Origin: JBDSRX01 sp039929105
GTDB lineage: Bacteria; Patescibacteriota; Dojkabacteria; J137
NCBI GenBank assembly: GCA_039929105.1
Contig: JBDSRX010000016.1
Location: 1 to 54,403, forward strand
Direction: 5' to 3'
DNA: 54,403 bases
The translations under genes were made by a program, and so were the position numbers. The notes beneath the pieces were generated by a model. It did no database searches and had not been told where the DNA came from. It saw only the letters and a program-made list of their open reading frames with translations. Below are positions 41,049-48,500 of the stretch, in pieces (positions within the stretch are counted from its first letter, which is position 1; each line of letters begins with the position of its first letter).

Positions 41049-41519
41049 ATGAAAGAAAGAATCGCAAATCTAAAAAACAAACTAATAGCTTTAAAATTCA
41101 TTAGATTTTTAATAAGTGGTGGAACTGCATTTCTAATTGATACAGCAATATTAATATCCATAAAAGCAATTATTTTTGGTGGAGTTGATGTTAAGTTACT
41201 TGGAACTATTTCTGTAGCGAAGTTAGTATCCGGAACAGTTGGTATTATATTCATGTTTGTATTGAGTAGAAGTTGGGTTTTTGCTGATGCAAAAGAATCT
41301 AGTATTAAAAAACAAACAGTAAAATATTTACTATATACAGGATTAAATTTAATTTTCGCAAGTATTCTCTACACATTTTTTTCTGTATTATTATCTCAAA
41401 TATTCCCCGAACAAATTATAGTTCACGCAACAATATTTATTGCTTTCTCTAATCTTCTAACAGAAGGAACTAAGATGGTTGTTAGTTTTTTTGCTTACAA
41501 ATATTTGGTATTCCGCTAA
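41049..41519 (+). CDS. GtrA-family membrane protein
   Basis: 156 residues with four transmembrane segments. LKFIRFLISGGTAFLIDTAILISI and GTVGIIFMFVLSRSWVFADAKES are the typical GtrA blocks (the F-x-x-(V/I)-G-x-x-(A/S)-F/N-F-x-x-x-R-x-W-V-F motif). GtrA-like proteins are thought to help move polyprenyl-phosphate sugars across the membrane. It forms an operon with the 707-aa gene five bases downstream and could work with the DPM-like enzymes at 8.6-10.1 kb. Confidence 0.88.
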   Translation: MKERIANLKNKLIALKFIRFLISGGTAFLIDTAILISIKAIIFGGVDVKLLGTISVAKLVSGTVGIIFMFVLSRSWVFADAKESSIKKQTVKYLLYTGLNLIFASILYTFFSVLLSQIFPEQIIVHATIFIAFSNLLTEGTKMVVSFFAYKYLVFR

Positions 41520-41524
41520 AATGA

Positions 41525-43648
41525 ATGAGTATGGAGAATGTCAATACTCAACCACAACCAAAAGGATTAGCAGGTAATATAACCGAGAAAGCTCCAGATC
41601 CTTTCGCAGATCAAAATAAAATTTCAGACGAGACTCAAAAATTGATGGATAAAATGGAAGAAAAGGAAACTGGAATAATTAAGCCAGTTGCTGCACCAGT
41701 TGTGAAAGAAGTTCCAAAGAAAGAAACTTTTTTAGAGAGATTGTTAAGCAATGCAGGTTTAGGTACAGCTGCTGTAAAACCTTCTACTCCATCAGGAAAA
41801 ACTGTTACAACTCCAGTTAAATTAAAACCTAAAGTTGATTTCACAAAGTTCACCCGAGGATTTCTAATTGTACTAATTCTATTAGCGGTTTGTTTTGGAG
41901 GATATTTATTTATCTTCTTAACAAATATAGATGCACAATTAGTAAAGATTACATTAAATGGGAAAGTTACAGATACTGTAGATGCTAAAGCATTGGAAGG
42001 TGTAGAAATCTTTATAGATAATACTAGTGTGGGTAAAACTGATAGTAATGGCAACTATTCTATAAAACTTGATAAATTAGCATTTGTTTTTAAAGTAAGT
42101 CTAAAAGACTTTAACGATTTTGAAGAAAATGTAACTATTCCAAGAACAATATTAAGTTACTCCTTTAATAAAAATGTTTCACTAACTTCTTCCAAGGTAG
42201 CTCAAGTAACAGGAAAGTTTATTGCAAATAATCCAAACTATAATTTTAGTAACGATAAGTTATTCTTTAATGATGAAGAATTTATTTTAAAAGCAGATGG
42301 TACTTTCTCTTTAACTAAAGTTCCAACAGGTAATGTTAAATTAACTTTCGAATCTGCAAGTTTTAAAGATATTTCTCAGCAAATTACTTTAAACCCAGGT
42401 ATTAATACAATTAATGACATTAAACTGACTGCAGCAGGAGATGCAGTTGGAAGTGTAATTTCTTACATAAGAGAAGACATGGTAACAAAGACGGGGTTCT
42501 CTATTGAGAACGTTCAAGACAATCAAATTACAATAAACGACGAAGGTAAATTTAGAATTAAAGATTTAGATGTTGGAAGAGAATATAAGATTAGATCTAT
42601 GGCAGATGGGTATTTAACAAGAGACTATGCAATTACTATTAAACAAGGTGAGAACGAGGTTTTTGGATTTAAAATGGTAGAGAATGGTCTTGCAACTTAC
42701 ATTGGAACAGACGAAAAGAATCTTCAACATTTTTACTCTACAGATTTGGATGGAGAAAATGTAAAAGAATTGGAAGCAGTTAAAGATTTCAAACCAGCTA
42801 ACGAATATTTCGAATCTAGAGATGGACTTCTCTATTTCTTATCTCAACACGATAGAGTTAAAAACTCATTTAAAACAATTGATGTTGCATATTCTTTAAA
42901 CCCAATTGACTTAACTTTAACAAGACTAACTAATGCTAATTTGGATGCAATAGATTCTTTAACTCCAAACTTTAGAGCAAAGAAACTAATTAGTAATTAT
43001 CAAAATAGAAACGATGCTCAAAAAAGAAGAGTCTTACAATTTATGGATTTATCTGGAGATAATTTAAAAACTGTTAGAACAGTAACTGGAAATGTTAACT
43101 ACGATAATATTAAAATCTCTGGAAATGGAAGATTTGTTTACTTTAGAGAAGGGGAATTACAAAACGATAAAGCAGATACTCCAATTATTTACAGAGCAGA
43201 TTCTCAATCAGACCAAATTGTAAAAGTAGCACAAAGAAAGAAGTCTGTAGTCGAAGCTGTTTCTGAAGATGGAAATTGGGTAGTCTACTCTTCTCTAAAC
43301 GAGACTACAACCTTTAGAGATTTGTTCTTATTTAATTCTTCTACAAACGAAACTAGAACTATTAAAGAAAATCATGATGGAACTCAATATCAATTCTTAA
43401 ACCAAAACCCAGATCAATTAATCTTTAATGCAAAAAGAGATGGAAAGATGGATATTTATTCATACTCAATTTCTCAAAATAGTACTTCAAGAATTTCAAA
43501 CCTAGCAATAGATGATGAGATCCAAAATTTATATCAACAAGAAAAATACGCTTTCTATATTACTAAAAAAGGACTTTATGTAATTGATGTTTTAAAACCT
43601 AAAAGCTTTAAATTGATTACTAATAAGGTTACAAAATTTACAAACTAA
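41525..43648 (+). CDS. Membrane-anchored protein with carboxypeptidase-regulatory-like and propeller domains
   Basis: 707 residues. A cytoplasmic N-terminal part rich in Pro/Lys (about 1-110) is followed by one membrane helix (about 114-136, GFLIVLILLAVCFGGYLFIFL). Outside are two or three beta-sandwich domains of the carboxypeptidase-regulatory type (LNGKVTDTVDAKALEGVEIFIDN, KTDSNGNYSIKL; again at about 220-290 and 300-385). The last 300 residues look like a TolB/WD40-type propeller (KISGNGRFVYFREGE, VSEDGNWVVYSS, LIFNAKRDGKMDIYSY). It is probably a cell-envelope binding protein. The first ATG (41525) and the one two codons later are both possible. Confidence 0.75.
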   Translation: MSMENVNTQPQPKGLAGNITEKAPDPFADQNKISDETQKLMDKMEEKETGIIKPVAAPVVKEVPKKETFLERLLSNAGLGTAAVKPSTPSGKTVTTPVKLKPKVDFTKFTRGFLIVLILLAVCFGGYLFIFLTNIDAQLVKITLNGKVTDTVDAKALEGVEIFIDNTSVGKTDSNGNYSIKLDKLAFVFKVSLKDFNDFEENVTIPRTILSYSFNKNVSLTSSKVAQVTGKFIANNPNYNFSNDKLFFNDEEFILKADGTFSLTKVPTGNVKLTFESASFKDISQQITLNPGINTINDIKLTAAGDAVGSVISYIREDMVTKTGFSIENVQDNQITINDEGKFRIKDLDVGREYKIRSMADGYLTRDYAITIKQGENEVFGFKMVENGLATYIGTDEKNLQHFYSTDLDGENVKELEAVKDFKPANEYFESRDGLLYFLSQHDRVKNSFKTIDVAYSLNPIDLTLTRLTNANLDAIDSLTPNFRAKKLISNYQNRNDAQKRRVLQFMDLSGDNLKTVRTVTGNVNYDNIKISGNGRFVYFREGELQNDKADTPIIYRADSQSDQIVKVAQRKKSVVEAVSEDGNWVVYSSLNETTTFRDLFLFNSSTNETRTIKENHDGTQYQFLNQNPDQLIFNAKRDGKMDIYSYSISQNSTSRISNLAIDDEIQNLYQQEKYAFYITKKGLYVIDVLKPKSFKLITNKVTKFTN

Positions 43649-43658
43649 ATTAGGTGTC

Positions 43659-43686
43659 ATTGCGAGGAGCGAAGCGACGTGGCAAT
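43659..43686. repeat. REP-like palindrome
   Basis: ATTGC (43659-43663) ... GCAAT (43682-43686) closes an imperfect hairpin containing GAGGAGCGAAGCGACGTG. The sequence is C+G-rich compared with its surroundings. It lies just after the stop of the 707-aa gene and just before a heptad array. Confidence 0.65.
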
Positions 43687-43695
43687 CCCATAAGG

Positions 43696-43723
43696 TTTCA
43701 AGTTCAGTATTCTCTATTCTTCC
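43696..43723. repeat. Heptad array, 4 x 7 bp
   Basis: Units: TTTCAAG, TTCAGTA, TTCTCTA, TTCTTCC. It lies ten bases after the REP-like palindrome, between the 707-aa gene and sufS. Confidence 0.6.
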
Positions 43724-43754
43724 TTTTTTGTAACCAAAAAAGTAGCAAAAAAGT

Positions 43755-43813
43755 TCTGAGTAATTAATAAGCCGCACGCCAAGAACCTGGAAGTGCGTCA
43801 TTAATTACTCAGA
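43755..43813. repeat. Long hairpin upstream of sufS
   Basis: A 14-bp perfect stem TCTGAGTAATTAAT (43755-43768) with its complement at 43800-43813. Inside, CGCAC pairs with GTGCG. It has no U-run on the plus strand. It lies 53 bases upstream of the sufS promoter. An A/T-rich stretch with two near-repeats of AAAAAAGTAGC-like sequence precedes it. I read the whole 43650-43815 block as inserted repeat DNA. Confidence 0.6.
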
Positions 43814-43865
43814 CTCATCCTAAATTCAGCATTGTCTTGTCAGTTATTCATTTCTATATTACAAA

Positions 43866-43874
43866 TGATATAAT
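43866..43874 (+). promoter_or_regulatory. Extended -10 promoter, predicted leaderless sufS
   Basis: TGATATAAT, a perfect TGn-TATAAT, six bases before the ATG at 43881. The expected start point (+1) falls on the start codon. Confidence 0.7.
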
Positions 43875-43880
43875 TGCTGT

Positions 43881-45074
43881 ATGAATAATATTAAAGACCA
43901 GTTTCCAATTTTCAAAAATAATGCAGATCTAATTTACTTAGATAATGCTTCTACAACTCAAAAACCACAAAGAGTTTTAGATTCACTTATGGATTTTTAT
44001 ACAAAATATAATGCAAATGTTCACAGGGGTTTGTATCCATTAGCGGAAAAGGCTACAGATACATACGAAGCTGCAAGAAAGACAGTCGCAGAATTCATAA
44101 ACTCAGATCCTTTAGAAATTATTTTTACTGGAGGAACAACATCTGGGACAAATGCAATTGCAGATTCACTTTTCAAAAGTTCATTAATTCCAGAAAATCC
44201 AAAAGTTTTACTTTCAGATTTAGAGCATCACTCTAGTATGTTACCTTGGCAACAAGTTCCCGGAGTTCATTTAGAATACCTTCCAGTTTCAGAAAACTTT
44301 GAAATTGATGTAAATAAGATCCAAGATCAAAGTTACGATGTGGTTTCACTATCACATGTTAGTAATGTAACAGGAGCTATACTTCCATTAAGTATTTTAA
44401 AGAAGCTTAGATTAAATAATCCGAATGTCATTATCATCTTAGATTGTGCTCAATCAATTTCTCATCTTCCAATTAATGTTAAACAAATGGGTGCGGATTT
44501 TATTGTATTTAGTGGTCATAAAATTTATGCACCTACTGGAGTTGGTATTATATGGGGAAAAAAAGAGTTATTAGAACGAATGGAACCATTTGATGTTGGA
44601 GGTGGAATGATTAGAACTGTCTCAAGAGAAAAAACAGATTGGGCACCATTACCAGAGAAATTTGAAGCTGGAACACCACCTATCGCAGAGGCGATTGCTT
44701 TAGCAGAAGCGTTGAACTTTGTAAAAGAAATTGGATGGGATATATTAGAATCTCAAGAAGCAGATTTAAGAGAAGAACTTATCAACGAACTATCAAAAAT
44801 TGATAGGGTAAAAATCTACCACCCTACTCTAAAAACTCACGCAATTGGTGTTGTTAGTATTTCAGTTGATACAATCCATCCACACGATATTGCACAATCT
44901 TTGGGAGATAAAAATATTTGTTTAAGAGCAGGTCATCACTGTACTCAAATACTTCATAGAGATGTTTTTAATGTCTCATCTACATTAAGAATCAGTTTTG
45001 GAGTCTATAATTCTTCTCAAGATATTGGTAAATTGATAGAGGAATTAAAGAACTCTATAAAAACTTATTCATAA
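43881..45074 (+). CDS. sufS: Cysteine desulfurase, SufS type
   Basis: 397 residues, PLP-dependent class V aminotransferase fold. YLDNASTTQKP at the start, LEHHSSMLPW, and GADFIVFSGHKIYAPTG with the PLP-lysine K214. RAGHHCTQ has the active-site C354, in the SufS/CsdA position. It takes sulfur from cysteine for Fe-S cluster assembly. The likely scaffold is the NifU-like protein at 52.7 kb, which has the same promoter layout. No sufBCD is in the window. Confidence 0.95.
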   Translation: MNNIKDQFPIFKNNADLIYLDNASTTQKPQRVLDSLMDFYTKYNANVHRGLYPLAEKATDTYEAARKTVAEFINSDPLEIIFTGGTTSGTNAIADSLFKSSLIPENPKVLLSDLEHHSSMLPWQQVPGVHLEYLPVSENFEIDVNKIQDQSYDVVSLSHVSNVTGAILPLSILKKLRLNNPNVIIILDCAQSISHLPINVKQMGADFIVFSGHKIYAPTGVGIIWGKKELLERMEPFDVGGGMIRTVSREKTDWAPLPEKFEAGTPPIAEAIALAEALNFVKEIGWDILESQEADLREELINELSKIDRVKIYHPTLKTHAIGVVSISVDTIHPHDIAQSLGDKNICLRAGHHCTQILHRDVFNVSSTLRISFGVYNSSQDIGKLIEELKNSIKTYS

Positions 45075-45077
45075 AAT

Positions 45078-46610
45078 ATGACCTTTGAGGTTATTAAGAA
45101 ACGACAATCAATCTATATTCTAGTTGTAACTTTAGTTATAGCTAGTTTATCTTTTCTAACTATTCATGGGATTAATAGTAGCATAAATACTTCAATCGAT
45201 AACACTCCAAGTATTAATACTGAAACAGATACAAAAGACACTCATATATTAAGAGAAGGTATAATAGATAAACCAGAATTATTAAATGTCGCAAGTGTTT
45301 CAGCTAACTCTGAACAACCATTAACTGCAGCTGGAGATGCATTTTGCAAAATCGCTGGTTGTAATAAAGAACTCTGTATTCCAGTAGGAGATAATGAAAC
45401 AGTTTCTTCTTGTAAGAATACAGAAGCAAACAAATGCTATGTAGGAGGAGATTGTAGAATCCAATCTGGAGGAAAATGCGGTTGGTCTGTTAATGCTACT
45501 GTTAATAGATGTCTTGCAGACTCAAATTTTGCGACTCAGGATATAAGAGTTCTTCAAATAAATTACATAACAGATCCTAACGATATACCTTACAATCCAA
45601 ATAGCCTAGGAGTGCAGCTTGGAAATATTATAAAGGATTCATCGACATTTCATAAATATAAAGATACTCTATCTAAAGCTGCAGTTAATGTAAAAATTGT
45701 AGATACAATAAATGTAGACGGTGGTCGAGAAAATGTTGAAAATTATTGGTATGGACAATATTACAAAATGATTCAGGAGTTTAATATCTGCCAAAGAGTT
45801 AAAGATGAAAAAATAGATCAAATATGGATGTGGGTAGACCCTAGAGACCCTTCTCAATCACCAGGTTTGGAATATGTAATATCAAGTAAATTTTTCTTAA
45901 AAAATAATAATGATGCAGGTTCGGCCAAACCTCCATTCTGCGAAGGAGATATCAGCTTCGCAATAATGGGTTTTGATTATACAAGACCAGTAGATAGTGC
46001 ACTCCATAGCTTTGGCCATTATATGGAATCAATCTTAAATACAACAATGAATCCAGATCTATTTGGTAAGTATGAAGGAAATTTTAACGTAGGTATTCAA
46101 GGAAGATATCAATGTGGAAATGTTCATTTTCCTCCTAATGGAACTTCAGACTACGACTATGCAAATAGTAATACAAAACCAACCTATTGCGAAAATTGGG
46201 ATCCAAACCTAGATCAAAATTCAGCTATTCTACAAAGTTATAACTGTAATAGATGGGGTTGTAGCCAACAAGGGTATATGACATGGTGGTTACAAAATAT
46301 GCCTGGATTTAATAGCCCACTTATTTATCAAGGAAGAAAGATACCCTCTTGGTGGGATTTTACAGTAGGCTTTGATGCTAAAGTGAGAAAATATATGGCT
46401 GATCCCACAGTTTATATAGATAATTACACATTGGGAATTAACGATGTGGATTTAAGTAACGACTGCAGCTGTTCTGGATTTGATGAAAATAACCAAGCAA
46501 TAACAGTAAACACTTGTTGGCAAAATATAAAAAGGCCAGGGGGTGTTCAATGTCAGCAATGTACAAAGGACACTTTCTACCAAGTTCCAAATTTCTTCTG
46601 CGATCCTTAA
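45078..46610 (+). CDS. Secreted Cys-rich protein with HxxxH-type motif, unknown
   Basis: 510 residues. A single hydrophobic leader (about 10-31, IYILVVTLVIASLSFLTI) is followed by a Ser/Thr/Asn-rich spacer. Then come two Cys-rich blocks (about 88-145 with eight or more Cys, and the C-terminal 45 residues with eight Cys), which suggest disulfides outside the cell. The centre holds DSALHSFGHYMESIL (about 310), an H-x3-H with a nearby Glu, which could be a metal site of a peptidase-like domain, next to IMGFDYTRP and WWLQNMPGF. I do not know the family. The ATG is four bases after the sufS stop, so it is co-transcribed with a cytoplasmic enzyme. Confidence 0.7.
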   Translation: MTFEVIKKRQSIYILVVTLVIASLSFLTIHGINSSINTSIDNTPSINTETDTKDTHILREGIIDKPELLNVASVSANSEQPLTAAGDAFCKIAGCNKELCIPVGDNETVSSCKNTEANKCYVGGDCRIQSGGKCGWSVNATVNRCLADSNFATQDIRVLQINYITDPNDIPYNPNSLGVQLGNIIKDSSTFHKYKDTLSKAAVNVKIVDTINVDGGRENVENYWYGQYYKMIQEFNICQRVKDEKIDQIWMWVDPRDPSQSPGLEYVISSKFFLKNNNDAGSAKPPFCEGDISFAIMGFDYTRPVDSALHSFGHYMESILNTTMNPDLFGKYEGNFNVGIQGRYQCGNVHFPPNGTSDYDYANSNTKPTYCENWDPNLDQNSAILQSYNCNRWGCSQQGYMTWWLQNMPGFNSPLIYQGRKIPSWWDFTVGFDAKVRKYMADPTVYIDNYTLGINDVDLSNDCSCSGFDENNQAITVNTCWQNIKRPGGVQCQQCTKDTFYQVPNFFCDP

Positions 46611-46618
46611 TTCTTCAA

Positions 46619-47905
46619 TTATTGTGCAATTGAAAGTTTAGTTTGTTCACCAGTTTCCATATTTTTAATAATTGCTTTACCACCTGCAACCTCGTTCTCG
46701 CCAATAAGCACAGTAAACGTTGCGTTAATTTTGTTCGCATACTCTAATGCCTTGCTCATTTTTTGAACATCAACTCCAGTAATTACATTCTTTCCTTCTG
46801 TTCTTAGCCTCCTCGCAATATCGAGCACAGCAAACCCATCGCCGCCCTCGATCTGTGGAACATAGTATAGTCTCTCTTTTTTGCTGTCCAAAACTTTGTC
46901 TAAAAGTTTCCAGGATTCTAAGAAAATTCTAATAGGTTCATCCCCAGGAGCGCAACCAACTGCTGGGAAACTCTTACTTCCAAAAATTCCAGCTAAACCA
47001 TTGTATCTTCCACCACCAAAAAGAGACCGGCCGTTTTTAGGGTCATTATCAAATACTTCAAAAACCATTCCATCGTAATAGTCGAAACCTCTAATAATGT
47101 TTGGTTGAAATTTTATCCACTCAGAGTAACCTAAATAATTTAAACTTTCGATTATTTCAACAATTTCTTTGTAACCCGCGTTCTCCGCAATCTCCGGAAA
47201 GTACTCTACAAGTTCGTCAGATGTTTTACTCTTAATGAATTTCAAAATATCTTCAACTTGTCTGTCCTCTACGGCGACAGTTTTTAATCTTGCAATCACC
47301 TCATCTGTAGAGAGTTTATCGAATTTGTCCAGTATCCTCACAACTTCGCTCTTCTGTTTTTCAGATAGTTTACATACTGTATCCAAAATGTAATCGATAA
47401 GTTTTCTGTTATTAATAAACATTGTGAAGGCTCCGCTTGGTGGTGCAAAAGACAACATAATCTCTAAAGAAATTTGTAAAATTTCAATATCTGCATTTGT
47501 AGACTCACTTCCAAATAAATCAAAATTTAATTGCCAAAATTCTCTATTTCGTCCTCTTTGAGGTTTTTGATATCTCATAAAGTTTGCAATTGAGAATAAT
47601 CTAATTGGCTTTGGTGAGCTCTCATAGAATCTTGTAACCATTCTAGTTACACTCGGAGTCATTTCTGGTCTAATTGCTAATTCGCCATCTTCCTTTTTAA
47701 TAGTTAGAAGTTCTGGACCTGCAACATCCTCTCCAGATTTTGCTCTGTAGATTTCTGCATTTTCAACAATAGGAGTTAAATATTCTTTGTATCCAAACTC
47801 TTCGCAAACTTTTCTCCAGTTGTCGAATATATATTTTCTTATTTTAAATTCCTCTGGGAACCAGTCATATGTTCCTTTAGGTGGTAAATTTGAGATCTTA
47901 TTCAT
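46619..47905 (-). CDS. hisS: Histidine--tRNA ligase
   Basis: 428 residues, class II synthetase. LPPKGTYDWFPEEFKIRKYIFDNW at the start, the motif 2 region FMRYQKPQRGRNREFWQLNFDLFG, the histidine-specific RGFDYYDGMVFEVFD, motif 3 LFGGGRYNGL, and a C-terminal anticodon-binding domain (LARRLRTEG-like: IARRLRTEGKNVITGVD). The 5' leader of about 150 nt contains two hairpins between an extended -10 promoter and the ATG. It converges with the Cys-rich gene nine bases away. Confidence 0.96.
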   Translation of the reverse strand: MNKISNLPPKGTYDWFPEEFKIRKYIFDNWRKVCEEFGYKEYLTPIVENAEIYRAKSGEDVAGPELLTIKKEDGELAIRPEMTPSVTRMVTRFYESSPKPIRLFSIANFMRYQKPQRGRNREFWQLNFDLFGSESTNADIEILQISLEIMLSFAPPSGAFTMFINNRKLIDYILDTVCKLSEKQKSEVVRILDKFDKLSTDEVIARLKTVAVEDRQVEDILKFIKSKTSDELVEYFPEIAENAGYKEIVEIIESLNYLGYSEWIKFQPNIIRGFDYYDGMVFEVFDNDPKNGRSLFGGGRYNGLAGIFGSKSFPAVGCAPGDEPIRIFLESWKLLDKVLDSKKERLYYVPQIEGGDGFAVLDIARRLRTEGKNVITGVDVQKMSKALEYANKINATFTVLIGENEVAGGKAIIKNMETGEQTKLSIAQ

Positions 47906-47954
47906 AAATTTTTTGTTAATTAATTAACTAATTATAACTTTTTTCATAAAGAAA

Positions 47955-47971
47955 CCCTCCAAAAAGGAGGG
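47955..47971 (-). terminator. Terminator-like hairpin in the hisS leader
   Basis: CCCTCC-(5 nt)-GGAGGG, followed on the minus strand by TTTCTTT. It lies 50 bases before the hisS ATG and downstream of its promoter, so it would stop transcription before the gene unless avoided. Confidence 0.6.
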
Positions 47972-47993
47972 CTTAATTTTCTAGATATGGAAA

Positions 47994-48019
47994 ATAACCC
48001 TCTTACTGAGAGTGGTTAT
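47994..48019 (-). promoter_or_regulatory. Leader hairpin of hisS, possible attenuator partner
   Basis: ATAACC/GGTTAT and CTCT/AGAG form a ten-bp stem with one bulge. On the minus strand its 3' arm contains GAGGG, which could instead pair with the CCCTC arm of the downstream terminator and so prevent it from forming. Confidence 0.5.
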
Positions 48020-48061
48020 GATTTAATATGTTTTTGTTTAATTTAATATTCATACTTAGTA

Positions 48062-48070
48062 ATTATACCA
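48062..48070 (-). promoter_or_regulatory. Extended -10 promoter of hisS
   Basis: The minus strand reads TGGTATAAT, a perfect TGn-TATAAT. The start point would be near 48055, about 150 nt before the hisS ATG. Confidence 0.6.
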
Positions 48071-48079
48071 TGACATTCT

Positions 48080-48113
48080 CCCTTCTCCTATAGGAGAAGG
48101 TTAGGATGAGGTG
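48080..48113. repeat. Left hairpin repeat of the DUF559 element
   Basis: CCTTCTCC-TATA-GGAGAAGG, then TTAGGATGAGGTG. It is an inverted copy of the repeat at 48465-48498. Compared with it, one T-A pair stands where the other has C-G. The TTA at 48101-48103 is the stop codon of the DUF559 frame. Outer TGACA (48071-48075) and TGTCA (48112-48116) extend the hairpin. Confidence 0.75.
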
Positions 48114-48461
48114 TCATTCATAAAATTAAAGATAGTTTGCAATGTATTGTCTAGAGAATTAGTAACCTCGAATTCAGTGAATCTAATCATTCTAAATCCT
48201 AATGACTTTAAATAGTTCTCTCTTTCCATATCATATTCAAACTTAATTTCGTCATGAGATGATCCATCAATTTCAATTATTAAATTTAGTTCCTCTGAAT
48301 AGAAATCAGCTATGTAATGACTTATTGGAACTTTTTGTCTAAATTTAATATTGTGAAATTGATGGTTTCTAACTTTAGACCAAAGTAGTTTTTCTGCAGG
48401 ATTTTGATTTTTTCTTAAATTCCTAGAAAACAGCTTTATTGCAGATGTAATTATTTTTCAT
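48101..48461 (-). pseudogene. DUF559-type endonuclease-like gene, frameshifted near its start
   Basis: An open frame of 119 codons reads ...IKLFSRNLRKNQNPAEKLLW, FHNIKFRQKVPISHYIADFY, LNLIIEIDGSSHDEIKFEYD, YLKSLGFRMIRFTEFEV, the complete DUF559/Vsr-like pattern with the I-D-G-x-x-H-D core. It has no usual start codon. The ATG at 48461 (with AGGTG three bases upstream) is one frame off. Removing one A from the five-A run at 48454-48458 would join them and give a start MKIITSAIKLFSRN. So the gene is either broken, phase-variable at the A-run, or miscalled by one base. It lies between inverted hairpin repeats. Confidence 0.8.
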
Positions 48462-48464
48462 TTT

Positions 48465-48498
48465 CACCTCACCCTACCCTCTCCTCAAGGAGAGGGCT
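48465..48498. repeat. Right hairpin repeat of the DUF559 element
   Basis: On the plus strand CACCTCACCCTA, then CCCTCTCC-TCAA-GGAGAGGG. On the minus strand its GAGGTG is the Shine-Dalgarno-like sequence for the DUF559 gene. The hairpin also lies directly after the stop of the rRNA methyltransferase gene and may help end that transcript. Confidence 0.75.
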
Positions 48499-48500
48499 AT

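Noticed and set aside
40979..41254. Minus-strand 91-residue ORF over the gtrA start
   Set aside because: It covers the heptad arrays and the antisense of gtrA; no family features.
41635..42054. Minus-strand 139-residue ORF
   Set aside because: It is a shadow of the 707-aa membrane-anchored protein gene; composition is unlike a real protein.
43755..43813. Rho-independent terminator for the 707-aa gene
   Set aside because: The stem is long but no U-run follows on the plus strand, and the loop is 31 nt with an inner stem; a repeat is more likely.
47906..48060. T-box riboswitch in front of hisS
   Set aside because: No T-box AGGGTGGNACCGCG-like sequence or specifier loop is visible on the minus strand; only two simple hairpins.
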